Below, piece after piece: positions 1 through 7,729 of a DNA stretch of 64,000 nucleotides. A model generated the notes under the pieces. It made no database searches, had not been told where the DNA came from, and was given only the letters and a program-made list of their open reading frames with translations. Both the position numbers and the translations under genes were made by a program. The first letter of the stretch is position 1, and every line of letters begins with the position of its first letter. The stretch is from JAFKFH01 sp017307375 (GTDB lineage Bacteria > Pseudomonadota > Alphaproteobacteria > Ferrovibrionales > Ferrovibrionaceae), in NCBI GenBank assembly GCA_965229335.1, contig OZ245874.1, positions 4,154,001 to 4,218,000 of the forward strand. Direction: 5' to 3'.

Positions 1-419
1 TCGCGGCTCCAGTCGCAGGACGCGCCGAGGCGGCGCAGCTGGCGGGTGATGGTGCCGCCGCTTTCGGCCTTCCATTCCCAGACCTTCTCGAGAAACTTCT
101 CGCGGCCGAGGCTGCGCCGGGTCTGCTGGAACTGCTCCAGCTGGCGTTCGACCACCATCTGGGTGGCGATGCCGGCATGGTCGGTCCCGGGCTGCCACAG
201 CACGTCGCGGCCACGCATGCGCTCGAACCGGATCAGGATGTCCTGCAGCGTATTGTTGAGCGCATGGCCCATATGCAGGCTGCCGGTGACGTTCGGCGGC
301 GGGATGACGATCGAGAACGGCTTGTTGTCGTTCTGGCCGCAGGCGAAAGCCCCGGCGTCTTCCCACGCGGCATAGAGGCGGGTCTCCACCTCCTCGGGCC
401 GGTACGTCTTGTCGAGCAT
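1..419 (-). CDS. valS: Valyl-tRNA synthetase, N-terminal part
   Basis: This is the first 139 residues of the class I aminoacyl-tRNA synthetase that charges tRNA-Val; the rest lies beyond the left edge. The HIGH-type ATP-binding motif is visible as PPPNVTGSLHMGHA at residues 40-53. It is followed by the usual LWQPGTDHAGIATQ segment of the ValS/IleS/LeuS catalytic core. The ATG is at 417-419 on the minus strand, about 90 bp downstream of popZ in the same orientation, so the two may be co-transcribed. The valS-popZ pairing is common in alphaproteobacteria. The identification is secure; the protein is partial only because of the window edge. Confidence 0.96.
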   Translation of the reverse strand, partial: MLDKTYRPEEVETRLYAAWEDAGAFACGQNDNKPFSIVIPPPNVTGSLHMGHALNNTLQDILIRFERMRGRDVLWQPGTDHAGIATQMVVERQLEQFQQTRRSLGREKFLEKVWEWKAESGGTITRQLRRLGASCDWSR

Positions 420-512
420 GGTCAAATCCGCATCGCTAAGCATGGCTAAAGGCAGAACCATGCTGGATAAGCCAGCGGCCCGGCCCTGGCAAGGAGGGAA
501 TGACCCGCCGGC

Positions 513-1148
513 TCAGTAGCGGGGCGGGTCGTCCTCGCCGCGGCTGGTCAGGCGGCCGACCTCACGCTCGACCGCGCGCTGCACGATCGAGGCGAGATGC
601 TGGTCGAGCCAGTCGCGCAGCAACGGCTTGAGGAGTTCCTTGACCAGGTCCTCCAGCGTGCGATGCGCCGAACCGAGCGGCATGCCGCGCGAGTCCTGAA
701 CCGCCGCGAACAGGTTGTTGAAGTGGCTGGCCGCCTGATGGGCGATCGGCTCCGACACCAGGTGCTCAGGCAATTCGTGCGTCAGCTCAAGCACGTCCTC
801 CACCGGCTGATAGCGCGGCGGGGGAGGCGGCGGTGGCGGTGGCGGTGGCGGCCTGGGACGCGGTGGCGGTGGCGGCGGTGGCGGCTCGGGTTCCGGTTCG
901 GGCTCGAGTTCCCATTCGGGCTCGGGCTCCGGTTCGGGTTCCGGCTCAGGCTCGGGTTCCGGCTCCGGTTCGGGCGGCGGGGGTGGAGGCGGCGGAGGCG
1001 GCGGCGGGGGTGGCGGCGGAGGCGGTGGCGGCGGTTCCGGCTCCTTGGCCGGCTCCGGTTCGGCCCCATCTTCGGAAATGATCCGCCGGATGGAGGCGAG
1101 GATCTCCTCCATCGTCGGTTCCTGCCCACCTCCCTTGGGGTCGCTCAT
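513..1148 (-). CDS. popZ: Polar organizing protein PopZ (DUF2497)
   Basis: PopZ-family scaffold of 211 residues. In relatives it assembles a cell-pole matrix that anchors chromosome origins and signalling proteins. The diagnostic N-terminal helix MEEILASIRRIISED is at about residues 13-27. The conserved C-terminal oligomerisation helices are at about residues 155-200 (TLEDLVKELLKPLLRDWLDQHL). The linker at roughly 30-112 is extreme low complexity: long proline runs alternate with Glu-Pro repeats. Family linkers are acidic and proline-rich, but this one is almost pure P/E. The DNA there is a simple GGC/GGT-rich repeat, so its length may vary between strains. The start is the first ATG after a GGCAGGG ribosome site. 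Confidence 0.88.
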   Translation of the reverse strand: MSDPKGGGQEPTMEEILASIRRIISEDGAEPEPAKEPEPPPPPPPPPPPPPPPPPPPPPEPEPEPEPEPEPEPEPEPEWELEPEPEPEPPPPPPPPRPRPPPPPPPPPPPPRYQPVEDVLELTHELPEHLVSEPIAHQAASHFNNLFAAVQDSRGMPLGSAHRTLEDLVKELLKPLLRDWLDQHLASIVQRAVEREVGRLTSRGEDDPPRY

Positions 1149-1321
1149 CCCTGCCCGTTTCGATCCATTTCCAGGGGCTTGAAGCCCGGCTGAACGCCTG
1201 TACGAATATGCGTGACGGCGCCATTACGAATCGGCCTGCCCCGCACAAGTTGCGGCAACGCTAAGCCACGTCCCGCCAAAAAGCCAGCCGGATTGGCCGA
1301 GAACCCCGCTAATACAGGATC

Positions 1322-2719
1322 TTAGTCGCCGTTGCCGATACCGAGGCCCAGCCACTTGTTGCGCACGCGCTTGTAGTTCTCGGTCGGATCGTAGAGTTCG
1401 ACCGGCAACTTCATGCCGGGCGCGGTCATCGTGCCGACAACTGCCTTCAGCGAATAGGAGGCGACCGCTTCGTCATAGCGGGCGCGCACCAGCGCGACTT
1501 CCGAATTCAGCAGGTTCTGCTCGGTGATCAGGACGTCGAGCACGGTGCGCGAGCCGACGGCCGCTTCCTGCTGGATGCCGTCCAGCGCGATGCGGTTGGC
1601 GTTCACCTGGGCCTGCAGCGATTCGATGTTGGCCCGGGCGGTCAGCAGGTTCTCCCAGGTCGACACCGCGTTGCGGCGGACCTGGCGGCCGGTCTCGTCG
1701 ATCTGCAGCTTGCGCTGGCTGTTGACCTGCTTGCGCTGGCGCACCTGGCTGTAGACGCTGCCGGCTTCGTACAGCGGCATCGTGACCTGCCCGAGAATCT
1801 GGGCGGAGTTGGTGGTCAGATCCGGCGTCGTCGTCTCGTTCGAGCGATTCAGCTGGCCAACAAGGTTGAACTGCGGCAGCAGCTGGCCGGTGGTGGCATC
1901 GATATCGTATTTCGACGCGATCTCGCGATAGCGGGCGGCGGCATAGTCCGGGTTCTGGTCCTGCGCCTGGGCCCAGGCCTCGTCTTCCGAGCGGGGCAGA
2001 TCGCTCGGCAGCGGCGGCTGGGTCAGGGTGCCCGGCGGGAAGCCGAAGACCTGTTCGAAGTTCGCGCGGCTGGTGACGAGGTTGCCCTCGGCCTGGATCC
2101 GGCTGGCGACCGCGCCGGCCAGCGCGGCTTCGGCCTGCGCAACGTCCGTGCGCGTCACCTCGCCGACCCGGAAGCGATCCTGCGTCGCCTCGAGCTGGCG
2201 GCGCAGCACCTGCTCGTTGTTGCGGTTCAGCTCGAGCACGGCGCCGTCGCGCAAGACGGTGAGATAGGCGGTGGTGCCGTTCAGCAGCACGGTCTGTTCG
2301 GTCGCGGTCAGCGTGGCACGCCCCGCCAGCACCGTCGCCTCGGCCGAATCGATCTGGGGATTGGTCGTGAACTTGTAGAGCGGCTGCGTCGCCTGCAGCG
2401 TCACCTGGTAGGGATTGGTCTCGGCCGTGTTGCTCGGCGTGCGCAGGGCCGTGCGGCCCGAAGTCTCGGTATCGATGCTCTGATAGCCGGCATTGCCGGT
2501 GAACGACACCGAGGGACGCCAGCCGGCCAGGGCCTGGGGAACATTTTCGTCGGTGGCCCGCTGCGAGGCGCGCTGCCCGGTCAGCGTCGGGTTGGAGGCA
2601 TAGGCGGCGGCCAGCGCCTCCTGCAGCGACTGCGCCGAAGCGGGTGCCGCCGCCGACGCCAATGCGAACACCGCAACGGTCGCGGCAAGCCCCCGGATAC
2701 GCCTGGTCGACTGGATCAT
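1322..2719 (-). CDS. tolC: TolC-family outer membrane efflux protein
   Basis: Outer-membrane channel of the TolC family (about 465 residues), the exit duct of type I secretion and tripartite efflux systems. A Sec signal peptide spans about residues 1-29 (AVFALASAAAPASAQ). The mature part begins SLQEALAAAYASNPTLTGQRA, the typical start of the first outer-membrane efflux repeat. Two repeats rich in coiled-coil helix follow (for example RDGAVLELNRNNEQVLRRQLEA written in shorter pieces along the protein). The frame is open upstream to 2800, but the ATG at 2717-2719 is preceded by GGGAG at good spacing and begins the signal peptide. It lies in one minus-strand run with pcm and the rhodanese gene, an order seen in many alphaproteobacteria. 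Confidence 0.9.
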   Translation of the reverse strand: MIQSTRRIRGLAATVAVFALASAAAPASAQSLQEALAAAYASNPTLTGQRASQRATDENVPQALAGWRPSVSFTGNAGYQSIDTETSGRTALRTPSNTAETNPYQVTLQATQPLYKFTTNPQIDSAEATVLAGRATLTATEQTVLLNGTTAYLTVLRDGAVLELNRNNEQVLRRQLEATQDRFRVGEVTRTDVAQAEAALAGAVASRIQAEGNLVTSRANFEQVFGFPPGTLTQPPLPSDLPRSEDEAWAQAQDQNPDYAAARYREIASKYDIDATTGQLLPQFNLVGQLNRSNETTTPDLTTNSAQILGQVTMPLYEAGSVYSQVRQRKQVNSQRKLQIDETGRQVRRNAVSTWENLLTARANIESLQAQVNANRIALDGIQQEAAVGSRTVLDVLITEQNLLNSEVALVRARYDEAVASYSLKAVVGTMTAPGMKLPVELYDPTENYKRVRNKWLGLGIGNGD

Positions 2720-2760
2720 CCCCAAACTCCCTGGCCCGCCACCACGCAGGCCGCGTGAAA

Positions 2761-3093
2761 TCAGTAGCGGGGCAACGCCGGGTCGACCGACGCCGCCCAA
2801 TCATCGATACCGCCGGCCAGATTGACCGCCTGCGGGAAGCCGTTGGCACGCAGCCACATGGTCACGCGCGCGCTGCGCCCGCCATGGTGGCACATCACGA
2901 CGAGGGGCCGATCCTGGGCCAGTTCCGCCGTACGGCCGGCGATCTGGCCCATCGGAATCTTCAGGCTGCCTTCGACCGACACGAGATCGAATTCCCATGG
3001 CTCGCGGATGTCGACGAGATCATGGGGCACGCCGTCCCGGCGCCAGGCCGCGAGGTCGGCGACAGTGATCTCGAAACCGGATCCGTCCGTCAT
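2761..3093 (-). CDS. Rhodanese-like domain protein
   Basis: Single-domain rhodanese of 110 residues, a family that carries sulfane sulfur on an active-site cysteine. The active-site loop is VVMCHHGGRSARV, with Cys68 followed five positions later by Arg, as expected for a CxxxxR loop. The upstream DIREPWEF and downstream NLAGGIDDWA segments are also family hallmarks. The ATG at 3091-3093 is preceded by GGAGAGG. The gene sits between pcm (27 bp upstream) and tolC (about 40 bp downstream), probably in one operon. The physiological sulfur acceptor cannot be inferred. Confidence 0.9.
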   Translation of the reverse strand: MTDGSGFEITVADLAAWRRDGVPHDLVDIREPWEFDLVSVEGSLKIPMGQIAGRTAELAQDRPLVVMCHHGGRSARVTMWLRANGFPQAVNLAGGIDDWAASVDPALPRY

Positions 3094-3119
3094 CGTCCTC
3101 TCCGACCTGCCCAGGGCGC

Positions 3120-3776
3120 CTACAGCGAAAAGGCCTTGGGTGCGGCGAATTCGGGCAAGGCCGGCGTCGCCGCGTCGAAGAGAATGCGGGCGGCCTGAAC
3201 CCCGCCGGGACGGGTGAACAGCGTGGCCTTGCCGACGCCGCCCTGGCGAACGACCGCGATCAGCTTGCCTTCCGGCGCCAACTGGTCGAACAGCGCGGCA
3301 GGCACCTGTTCGGCCGCACCGCCCAGGATGATCAGGTCGTAGGGACCCGATGCCTTGGCGCCGTCGGCGGGCGCCCCCTCGACCAGCGTGATCGACGCCG
3401 CGTCGGCCAGCGCGTCGCGCGCCAGGGCCAGCAGGTCGGCCCGGTTCTCCACCGCGACGACCGAGCGGACGATATGGCTGAGCAGCGCCGCCAGATAGCC
3501 CGACCCGGCACCGGCGACGAGCGCCTTTTCCGAGCCGGACAGCTCGGCCGCCTGCAGCAGGCGGGCGGCAACCATCGGCTCCATCAGCACCCGCCCGCCA
3601 CCCAGCGCCAGGTCCTTGTCGAGATAGGCGACGCCCTGATGGGAGGCCGGCACGAAACGCTCGCGCGGCACGTCGGCAAAGGCACGCAGCACCGTCGGGT
3701 CGGTGACCCGGTTGGGCAGGATCTGACAATCGATCATGTTCTGCCGAGCGGCGGCGTGGCTATCGACGGATGCCAT
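3120..3776 (-). CDS. pcm: Protein-L-isoaspartate O-methyltransferase
   Basis: SAM-dependent methyltransferase of 218 residues that starts repair of isoaspartyl damage in proteins. The N-terminal region has the family pattern MIDCQILPNRVTDPTVLRAF and ERFVP. The SAM-binding motif I is LVAGAGSGYLAALLS. A later LIILGGAAEQVPAALFDQL matches the post-I region of the family. GGAGG lies about nine bases before the ATG at 3774-3776. It heads the pcm-rhodanese-tolC run. Its upstream side is the left junction with the prophage. Confidence 0.92.
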   Translation of the reverse strand: MASVDSHAAARQNMIDCQILPNRVTDPTVLRAFADVPRERFVPASHQGVAYLDKDLALGGGRVLMEPMVAARLLQAAELSGSEKALVAGAGSGYLAALLSHIVRSVVAVENRADLLALARDALADAASITLVEGAPADGAKASGPYDLIILGGAAEQVPAALFDQLAPEGKLIAVVRQGGVGKATLFTRPGGVQAARILFDAATPALPEFAAPKAFSL

Positions 3777-3889
3777 GCGCTGAAACCTCCACTGTCGTTC
3801 GTCGCGTGAATTCTAGTTCCCCGAGCGGAGCCACGGCACGGTCTCAAGACGGACACGGTACTGTAAGCCCTCGTACACTGGCTTATATC

Positions 3890-3921
3890 GCCCCCCGGCT
3901 GCTTCGGCAACGGGGCTTTTG
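3890..3921 (+). terminator. Hairpin with T tract upstream of phage RNA polymerase
   Basis: GCCCC (3890-3894) pairs with GGGGC (3912-3916), with a small inner TGC-TTCG-GCA hairpin, followed by TTTTG. It resembles an intrinsic terminator reading rightward. No rightward gene ends just before it, so it may act as an attenuator or insulator in the leader of the polymerase gene. Confidence 0.5.
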
Positions 3922-4037
3922 TTGCACAGCATTGCAATGCGCTCGGACGTCTTCGGCGAGTGCGAGCGGGCAACTGCCGGGACATCTCAATTGGATCGAT
4001 CAAACCACTGGAACAAATAGAGAACGCATCGCTCGCG

Positions 4038-4065
4038 ACGCTAAAAGCCACAGGTTAGCCGGAAC
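4038..4065 (+). promoter_or_regulatory. 28-bp dyad element, copy 1 (candidate phage promoter or operator)
   Basis: This 28-bp sequence recurs at 7691-7718 with one mismatch (G at 4053, T at 7706). It starts ACGCTAAAAGCCACA and ends GTTAGCCGGAAC. It contains the dyad GCTAA-N10-TTAGC. It lies 34 bp before the ATG of the T7-type RNA polymerase gene. T7-type polymerases use conserved promoters of about 20-23 bp, so a repeat at transcription-unit starts fits that role. The dyad also fits a dimeric repressor site. Confidence 0.6.
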
Positions 4066-4099
4066 CCGGTCCGGCCAGCGGCGCGAACGAGGGATCGCC

Positions 4100-6631
4100 A
4101 TGAACCATGCAGACAAGGCAGCGCTCGAAATCGAACTGGAACAGCTATCCGCCAGGTTGGGTCGACGGCGCCAGACCCTGCAGGACCGGCGGATCCTGCG
4201 GCAAGCCGGGCTCGGCGCCAGCCGGACGTCCGACCATCTGATCGCCACCGCCCTGCCCGCGGTCGCGACGGCAATCTGCCACTACCTCGACGCCTTGGGA
4301 AACGGCGGTCGAGGCAAGACCCATGCGTCGGTGGCACGGCTGAGGGTGCTGCCGCCCGATCTGCTGGCCTTGGCAGCCCTGGTCGGCTGCCTGAACGGCA
4401 TCGGTGCCGAGCGACCCATCGCAACCCTTGCCGAAGCAACCGGCGAACTGGTGGAGGCCGAGGCCTGGAGCCTGGCCCTGCGCGCCGCATCGCCCGAACT
4501 GCATGGCCGGATCGATACACGGGTGCGCCAGCGGCACGGCCATCCGCGCTATCGCGCCAAGGCGGCGCGCGCCGCGGCGCGCCGCGCCGGGTTCGCGTGG
4601 ACCGGGTGGTCCCGCGCGATGCGCGCCCGGGTCGGCGAGACACTCGTCAACGCCGTCCTGCATGCCTGCCCGGGGATGTTCGAGACCTATACGGCGCAGG
4701 ACACCCTGTTTCTAGGGCTGACGGCGGAGGCGTCCGAGACGATGACACGCCGCGGCGGCCTGTTCGCGCGCCCCGCCCATTATCCGATGATCGTGCCGCC
4801 GCGGCCATGGACCGATTTCGACACCGGCGCCTACCTGACGCCCGAAGCCGCCAGGCAGGTCAAGCTGGTGCGCCTGCGCGATCGGCGCCAGCGGCAGGCA
4901 ATGCGGACCCGGTTGCGACAGCCGGGCCGCGAACGGCTTTTCGCGGCGGTCAACGCGATCCAGGCTACCGCCTGGCGGGTCAACGAACGGATCCTGGAAC
5001 TGGTCGACACCTGCCATCGCGGCGGGCTGCTGGCCCAGGGTTCGACCCTGCCCGGCCCGCGCCTCGCCGCCCCGGAGCGCCCGGCGGCCTGGGCGGACAT
5101 GGGTCCGGCACAGCGCAAGGCCTGGCGGACCGAAGCGGCGCGACGCCATGCCCATAACCGGGCGATCGACAGCGCCCGCATCGTCGTCGCGCAGGATCTG
5201 GCCACCGCGCAGCTGATGATCGATTGCGGCAATCGGTTCTGGATGCCCCAGAGCCTGGATTTTCGGGGCCGCGCCTATCCGGTGCCGGCGTTCAATCCGC
5301 AGCGCGGCGATCACGTACGGGGAATGCTGGAATTCGCCGACGGTGTTCCGCTCGGCCCCGCCGGCCTCTTCTGGCTTGCCGTCCACCTCGCCAATGCCGG
5401 CGACTTCGACAAGATATCGAAGGCATCGTTCGACGACCGCGTCGGCTGGGTCGGCCGCCATCTCGACCGGATCGTCGCGACGGCCGAGGACCCGATCGGG
5501 ACGATCCGCTGGTGGTCGGCCGCCGACAGCCCGTTCCAGTTCGTCGCCGCCTGCCAGGACTATGCCCGCGCGATCACGGCCGCCGATCCGGCGGACCATG
5601 TCTCGCATCTGCCGGTAGCGCTGGACGGTTCCTGCTCGGGCCTGCAGCACTATGCGGCGTCGCTGCGCGACGGCATGGGCGCGGCGCTGGTCAACCTGCT
5701 GCCGGCCGAGCGACCGACCGACATCTACGGCCAGGTGGCACGGATCGTCGCCGATCGCGTCGAGCGCGACGCGACCGCAGGCGATGCCCAGGCCCGCGAA
5801 TGGCAGGGGTTCGGCGTGACCCGCGCGACCGTCAAGCGATCGGTCATGACCTTCGCCTATTCGTCCGAGGAGTTCGGCTTTCGCCGGCAATTGATGGCCG
5901 ACACGATGAAGCCGCTGGCCGACCGGGTCACGGCCGGCGACCTGCCGGCACACCCGTTCACGGATGGCGGCTGGCCGGCTGCCGGCTATCTGGCCCGTCT
6001 GCTGTGGCAGACGGTCAACGACGCGGTGGCGGGCGCCGGCACGGGCATGGCGTGGTTCAAGCAGGTTGCCGGCCTGTTGGCCTCGGAAGGTCACGGACTG
6101 CACTGGCAAAGCGCAATCGGCCTGCCGATCGCCCACGACTATCGCAAGTGGGACGAGCGGCGCATCAAGCTGCACTTTCTCGACCGTTCCGTTCCGGTCG
6201 CCGCGGCGACTTCCCATGACCGCATCACCGGCGGCCAGGTACATGTCCGGGTCATGGCCTTGCTGCGCACCGAGGCGACCGACGTGCTCGATCGGGCCAA
6301 GCAGAAATCCGCCATTGCCCCGAACGTGATCCATTCGATGGATGCCAGCCATCTGATGCTCGCCGTGCTGGCCGCGGCCGGCGAGGGTATCGCCGACTTC
6401 GCCCTGATCCACGACAGCTTCGCAACCCACGCGGCGCGGTCGGGCAAATGGGTGGTCACCGTCCGCAAGGCGCTGTTCGACCTCTACGAGACCTTCGATC
6501 CCTACGCCGTCGTCCATCATGCCGCCAGCGCCGTGCTGAGCCCTGAAGCGCGCGGCAAGCTGCCGCCGCCGCCGGCCCGCGGTTCGCTCGACCTGCGGAA
6601 CATCCTCCGGGCCGACTACGCCTTCGCCTGA
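4100..6631 (+). CDS. T7-type single-subunit DNA-directed RNA polymerase
   Basis: Phage RNA polymerase of 843 residues (T7 gp1 has 883). All catalytic motifs are present. The DxxGR motif is D387-FRGR. Motif A has Asp509 in LDGSCSGLQHYAAS. Motif B is KRSVMTFAYSSEEFGFR with Lys579 and Tyr587, the same eight-residue spacing as K631 and Y639 of T7. Motif C has His771-Asp772 in IHDSF. The polymerase should therefore be active. The frame is open back to 3770, but the ATG at 4100 follows GAGGG and begins a plausible N-terminus. It probably transcribes the downstream phage genes from the 28-bp elements. No phage DNA polymerase, helicase-primase or lysozyme, its usual partners in T7-like phages, is nearby. 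Confidence 0.95.
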   Translation: MNHADKAALEIELEQLSARLGRRRQTLQDRRILRQAGLGASRTSDHLIATALPAVATAICHYLDALGNGGRGKTHASVARLRVLPPDLLALAALVGCLNGIGAERPIATLAEATGELVEAEAWSLALRAASPELHGRIDTRVRQRHGHPRYRAKAARAAARRAGFAWTGWSRAMRARVGETLVNAVLHACPGMFETYTAQDTLFLGLTAEASETMTRRGGLFARPAHYPMIVPPRPWTDFDTGAYLTPEAARQVKLVRLRDRRQRQAMRTRLRQPGRERLFAAVNAIQATAWRVNERILELVDTCHRGGLLAQGSTLPGPRLAAPERPAAWADMGPAQRKAWRTEAARRHAHNRAIDSARIVVAQDLATAQLMIDCGNRFWMPQSLDFRGRAYPVPAFNPQRGDHVRGMLEFADGVPLGPAGLFWLAVHLANAGDFDKISKASFDDRVGWVGRHLDRIVATAEDPIGTIRWWSAADSPFQFVAACQDYARAITAADPADHVSHLPVALDGSCSGLQHYAASLRDGMGAALVNLLPAERPTDIYGQVARIVADRVERDATAGDAQAREWQGFGVTRATVKRSVMTFAYSSEEFGFRRQLMADTMKPLADRVTAGDLPAHPFTDGGWPAAGYLARLLWQTVNDAVAGAGTGMAWFKQVAGLLASEGHGLHWQSAIGLPIAHDYRKWDERRIKLHFLDRSVPVAAATSHDRITGGQVHVRVMALLRTEATDVLDRAKQKSAIAPNVIHSMDASHLMLAVLAAAGEGIADFALIHDSFATHAARSGKWVVTVRKALFDLYETFDPYAVVHHAASAVLSPEARGKLPPPPARGSLDLRNILRADYAFA

Positions 6632-6657
6632 TCCTTCGAACATCCATGGAGATATCG

Positions 6658-6882
6658 ATGACGGCCCCCGCCCCCGTGCCGAGCGGCGCCTGCCGCTTCG
6701 GCGTACCGCTTGCGAATGTCGCCGTGCCATTGGCGCCCGCCCCGGTCGCCCAGGTCACCGAGGCCGACATCTACGAGGACGCCATCGTCATCTATGCCGA
6801 CGACCGCCCGGTCGTCTCGCTGACGGTCGACAGCGCCATCACGCTGGCCCGTGCCGTGCTGGAAACCTACGCCGCCACCTGA
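6658..6882 (+). CDS. Small phage protein of unknown function
   Basis: A 74-residue protein directly after the polymerase gene. The start at 6658 follows GGAG at eight-base spacing; an in-frame ATG at 6646 lacks such a site. The sequence has a proline/alanine-rich N-terminus and a mixed C-terminal part (TEADIYEDAIVIYADDRPVV) with beta character. I do not recognise a family. Its place between the polymerase and other small genes suggests an early phage accessory role. Confidence 0.6.
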   Translation: MTAPAPVPSGACRFGVPLANVAVPLAPAPVAQVTEADIYEDAIVIYADDRPVVSLTVDSAITLARAVLETYAAT

Positions 6883-6916
6883 ACGTCACTCCCATCCGGA
6901 CAAGAAAGCGCGACTG

Positions 6917-7120
6917 ATGCACGCCCTGATGCCCCTGCTGACCGACGACGCCATCCAGGCCGACAAGCGGCGCCTGGCCAGACTGCTCGCCGATGCCCTC
7001 CGCCGCGGGGGCGATGTTGCCGAACGACGCCGCCTCGCCGGCCAGCGTGACGCGCTGGTCGGCAGTCTGGGCGCAGACGCACCCGGGCCAAGCCGCGACC
7101 GGTCGACGGAGGGCCACTGA
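6917..7120 (+). CDS. Small phage protein of unknown function
   Basis: A 67-residue, Arg/Ala-rich, probably helical protein (DKRRLARLLADALRRGGDVAERRR). Its stop overlaps the ATG of the next gene by one base, which supports translational coupling. The ribosome site before 6917 is weak, so the start is uncertain. No family is recognised. Confidence 0.5.
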   Translation: MHALMPLLTDDAIQADKRRLARLLADALRRGGDVAERRRLAGQRDALVGSLGADAPGPSRDRSTEGH

Positions 7121-7341
7121 TGCCGACGCGGCCACGGCCATCTCCTGCCGACGAACTCGCCCCGATCGTGCGCGCCGCCTTCGAACGGCCATTCCGGCTG
7201 AAATCGAATCTCGCCCGCCGGGAAGCCGCGGCCGTCGCCGAAGCGGCGCTGCGGGGTTACATCACCACCCTCGACGCCTCGGGCATGCACGGCGCCTTCT
7301 GGCGCTCGACCTGGACGGGCGAGAAGGCGTTCGGCCTGTGA
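7120..7341 (+). CDS. Small phage protein of unknown function
   Basis: A 73-residue protein starting in a TGATG overlap with the preceding gene and ending in a GTGA overlap with the next. It is rich in Arg and Ala at the N-terminus and has an aromatic C-terminus (MHGAFWRSTWTGEKAFGL). The overlaps on both sides are the main evidence that it is real. Function is unknown. Confidence 0.55.
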   Translation: MPTRPRPSPADELAPIVRAAFERPFRLKSNLARREAAAVAEAALRGYITTLDASGMHGAFWRSTWTGEKAFGL

Positions 7342-7658
7342 AGGGCCGGCGCAGCCGCCTGCCGCGCAGCGTGCGCATCGGGTTTCGCGACGTACCTATC
7401 GCTGTCCGCGACTTCGCCGACCAGGCGGAATACGGCTGCTATCACGTTCATGAGGACCGCATCGAGATCAATGCGGGGCTCAAGGCCAGCATGCGCAGCC
7501 TGGTCACCGTGCACGAATGCCTGCACGCGATGTTTGCGACGGCAATGCCGGCCGTCGACGACCAGACGGAAGAGGCGATCGTGCGCGCCCTCACCCCGCA
7601 GATCCTGGGCTGGATCCGCGACAACCCGCGGCTGATGGCGCTGCTGGCCGACCGATAA
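7338..7658 (+). CDS. Small HExxH-motif protein, putative metallopeptidase
   Basis: A 106-residue protein that starts with GTG overlapping the previous stop. It carries His59-Glu60-Cys-Leu-His63 in the context SLVTVHECLHAMFATAM, the zinc-ligand pattern of gluzincin-type peptidases. The preceding EDRIEINAGLKA strand is also usual in small HExxH proteins of phages and plasmids. A third zinc ligand is not obvious; candidates lie in the ETEEAIV-like segment after the motif (DDQTEEAIVRAL). It could be a repressor-cleaving or host-directed protease, or a decayed domain. It is the last gene before the second 28-bp element. Confidence 0.6.
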   Translation: MKGRRSRLPRSVRIGFRDVPIAVRDFADQAEYGCYHVHEDRIEINAGLKASMRSLVTVHECLHAMFATAMPAVDDQTEEAIVRALTPQILGWIRDNPRLMALLADR

Positions 7659-7690
7659 GCCAAGCAGATCATGAGCTTGGCGATACTCGA

Positions 7691-7718
7691 ACGCTAAAAG
7701 CCACATGTTAGCCGGAAC
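7691..7718 (+). promoter_or_regulatory. 28-bp dyad element, copy 2 (candidate phage promoter or operator)
   Basis: Second copy of the element at 4038-4065, differing only at 7706. The dyad GCTAA (7693-7697) and TTAGC (7708-7712) is intact. It lies only 11 bp before the ATG of the first structural gene and abuts its AGGAG ribosome site. It marks the switch from the polymerase block to the virion block. Confidence 0.6.
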
Positions 7719-7729
7719 AGGAGCAACCG

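Larger units (their letters stand above)
3777..4099. other. Intergenic left junction of the prophage
   Basis: About 320 bp between the divergent pcm gene and the phage RNA polymerase gene. It holds a plus-strand hairpin with a short T tract (3890-3921), a small inverted repeat TTGCA-N6-TGCAA (3922-3937), and one copy of the 28-bp repeat shared with 7691-7718. I see no tRNA fragment, no integrase and no direct repeat matching the right end, so the attachment site is not defined. A weak sigma70-like pair, TTGGAT and AAATAG separated by 18 bp, lies at about 3992-4021. Confidence 0.6.

Noticed and set aside
597..1193. Long plus-strand frames opposite popZ rich in Arg and Trp
   Set aside because: They are shadows of the proline/glutamate repeat read on the other strand; the PopZ N- and C-terminal motifs fix the true strand.
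1149..1321. Possible small gene between popZ and tolC
   Set aside because: No ribosome site or coherent frame is seen in the 173 bp; it is more likely a leader or promoter region.
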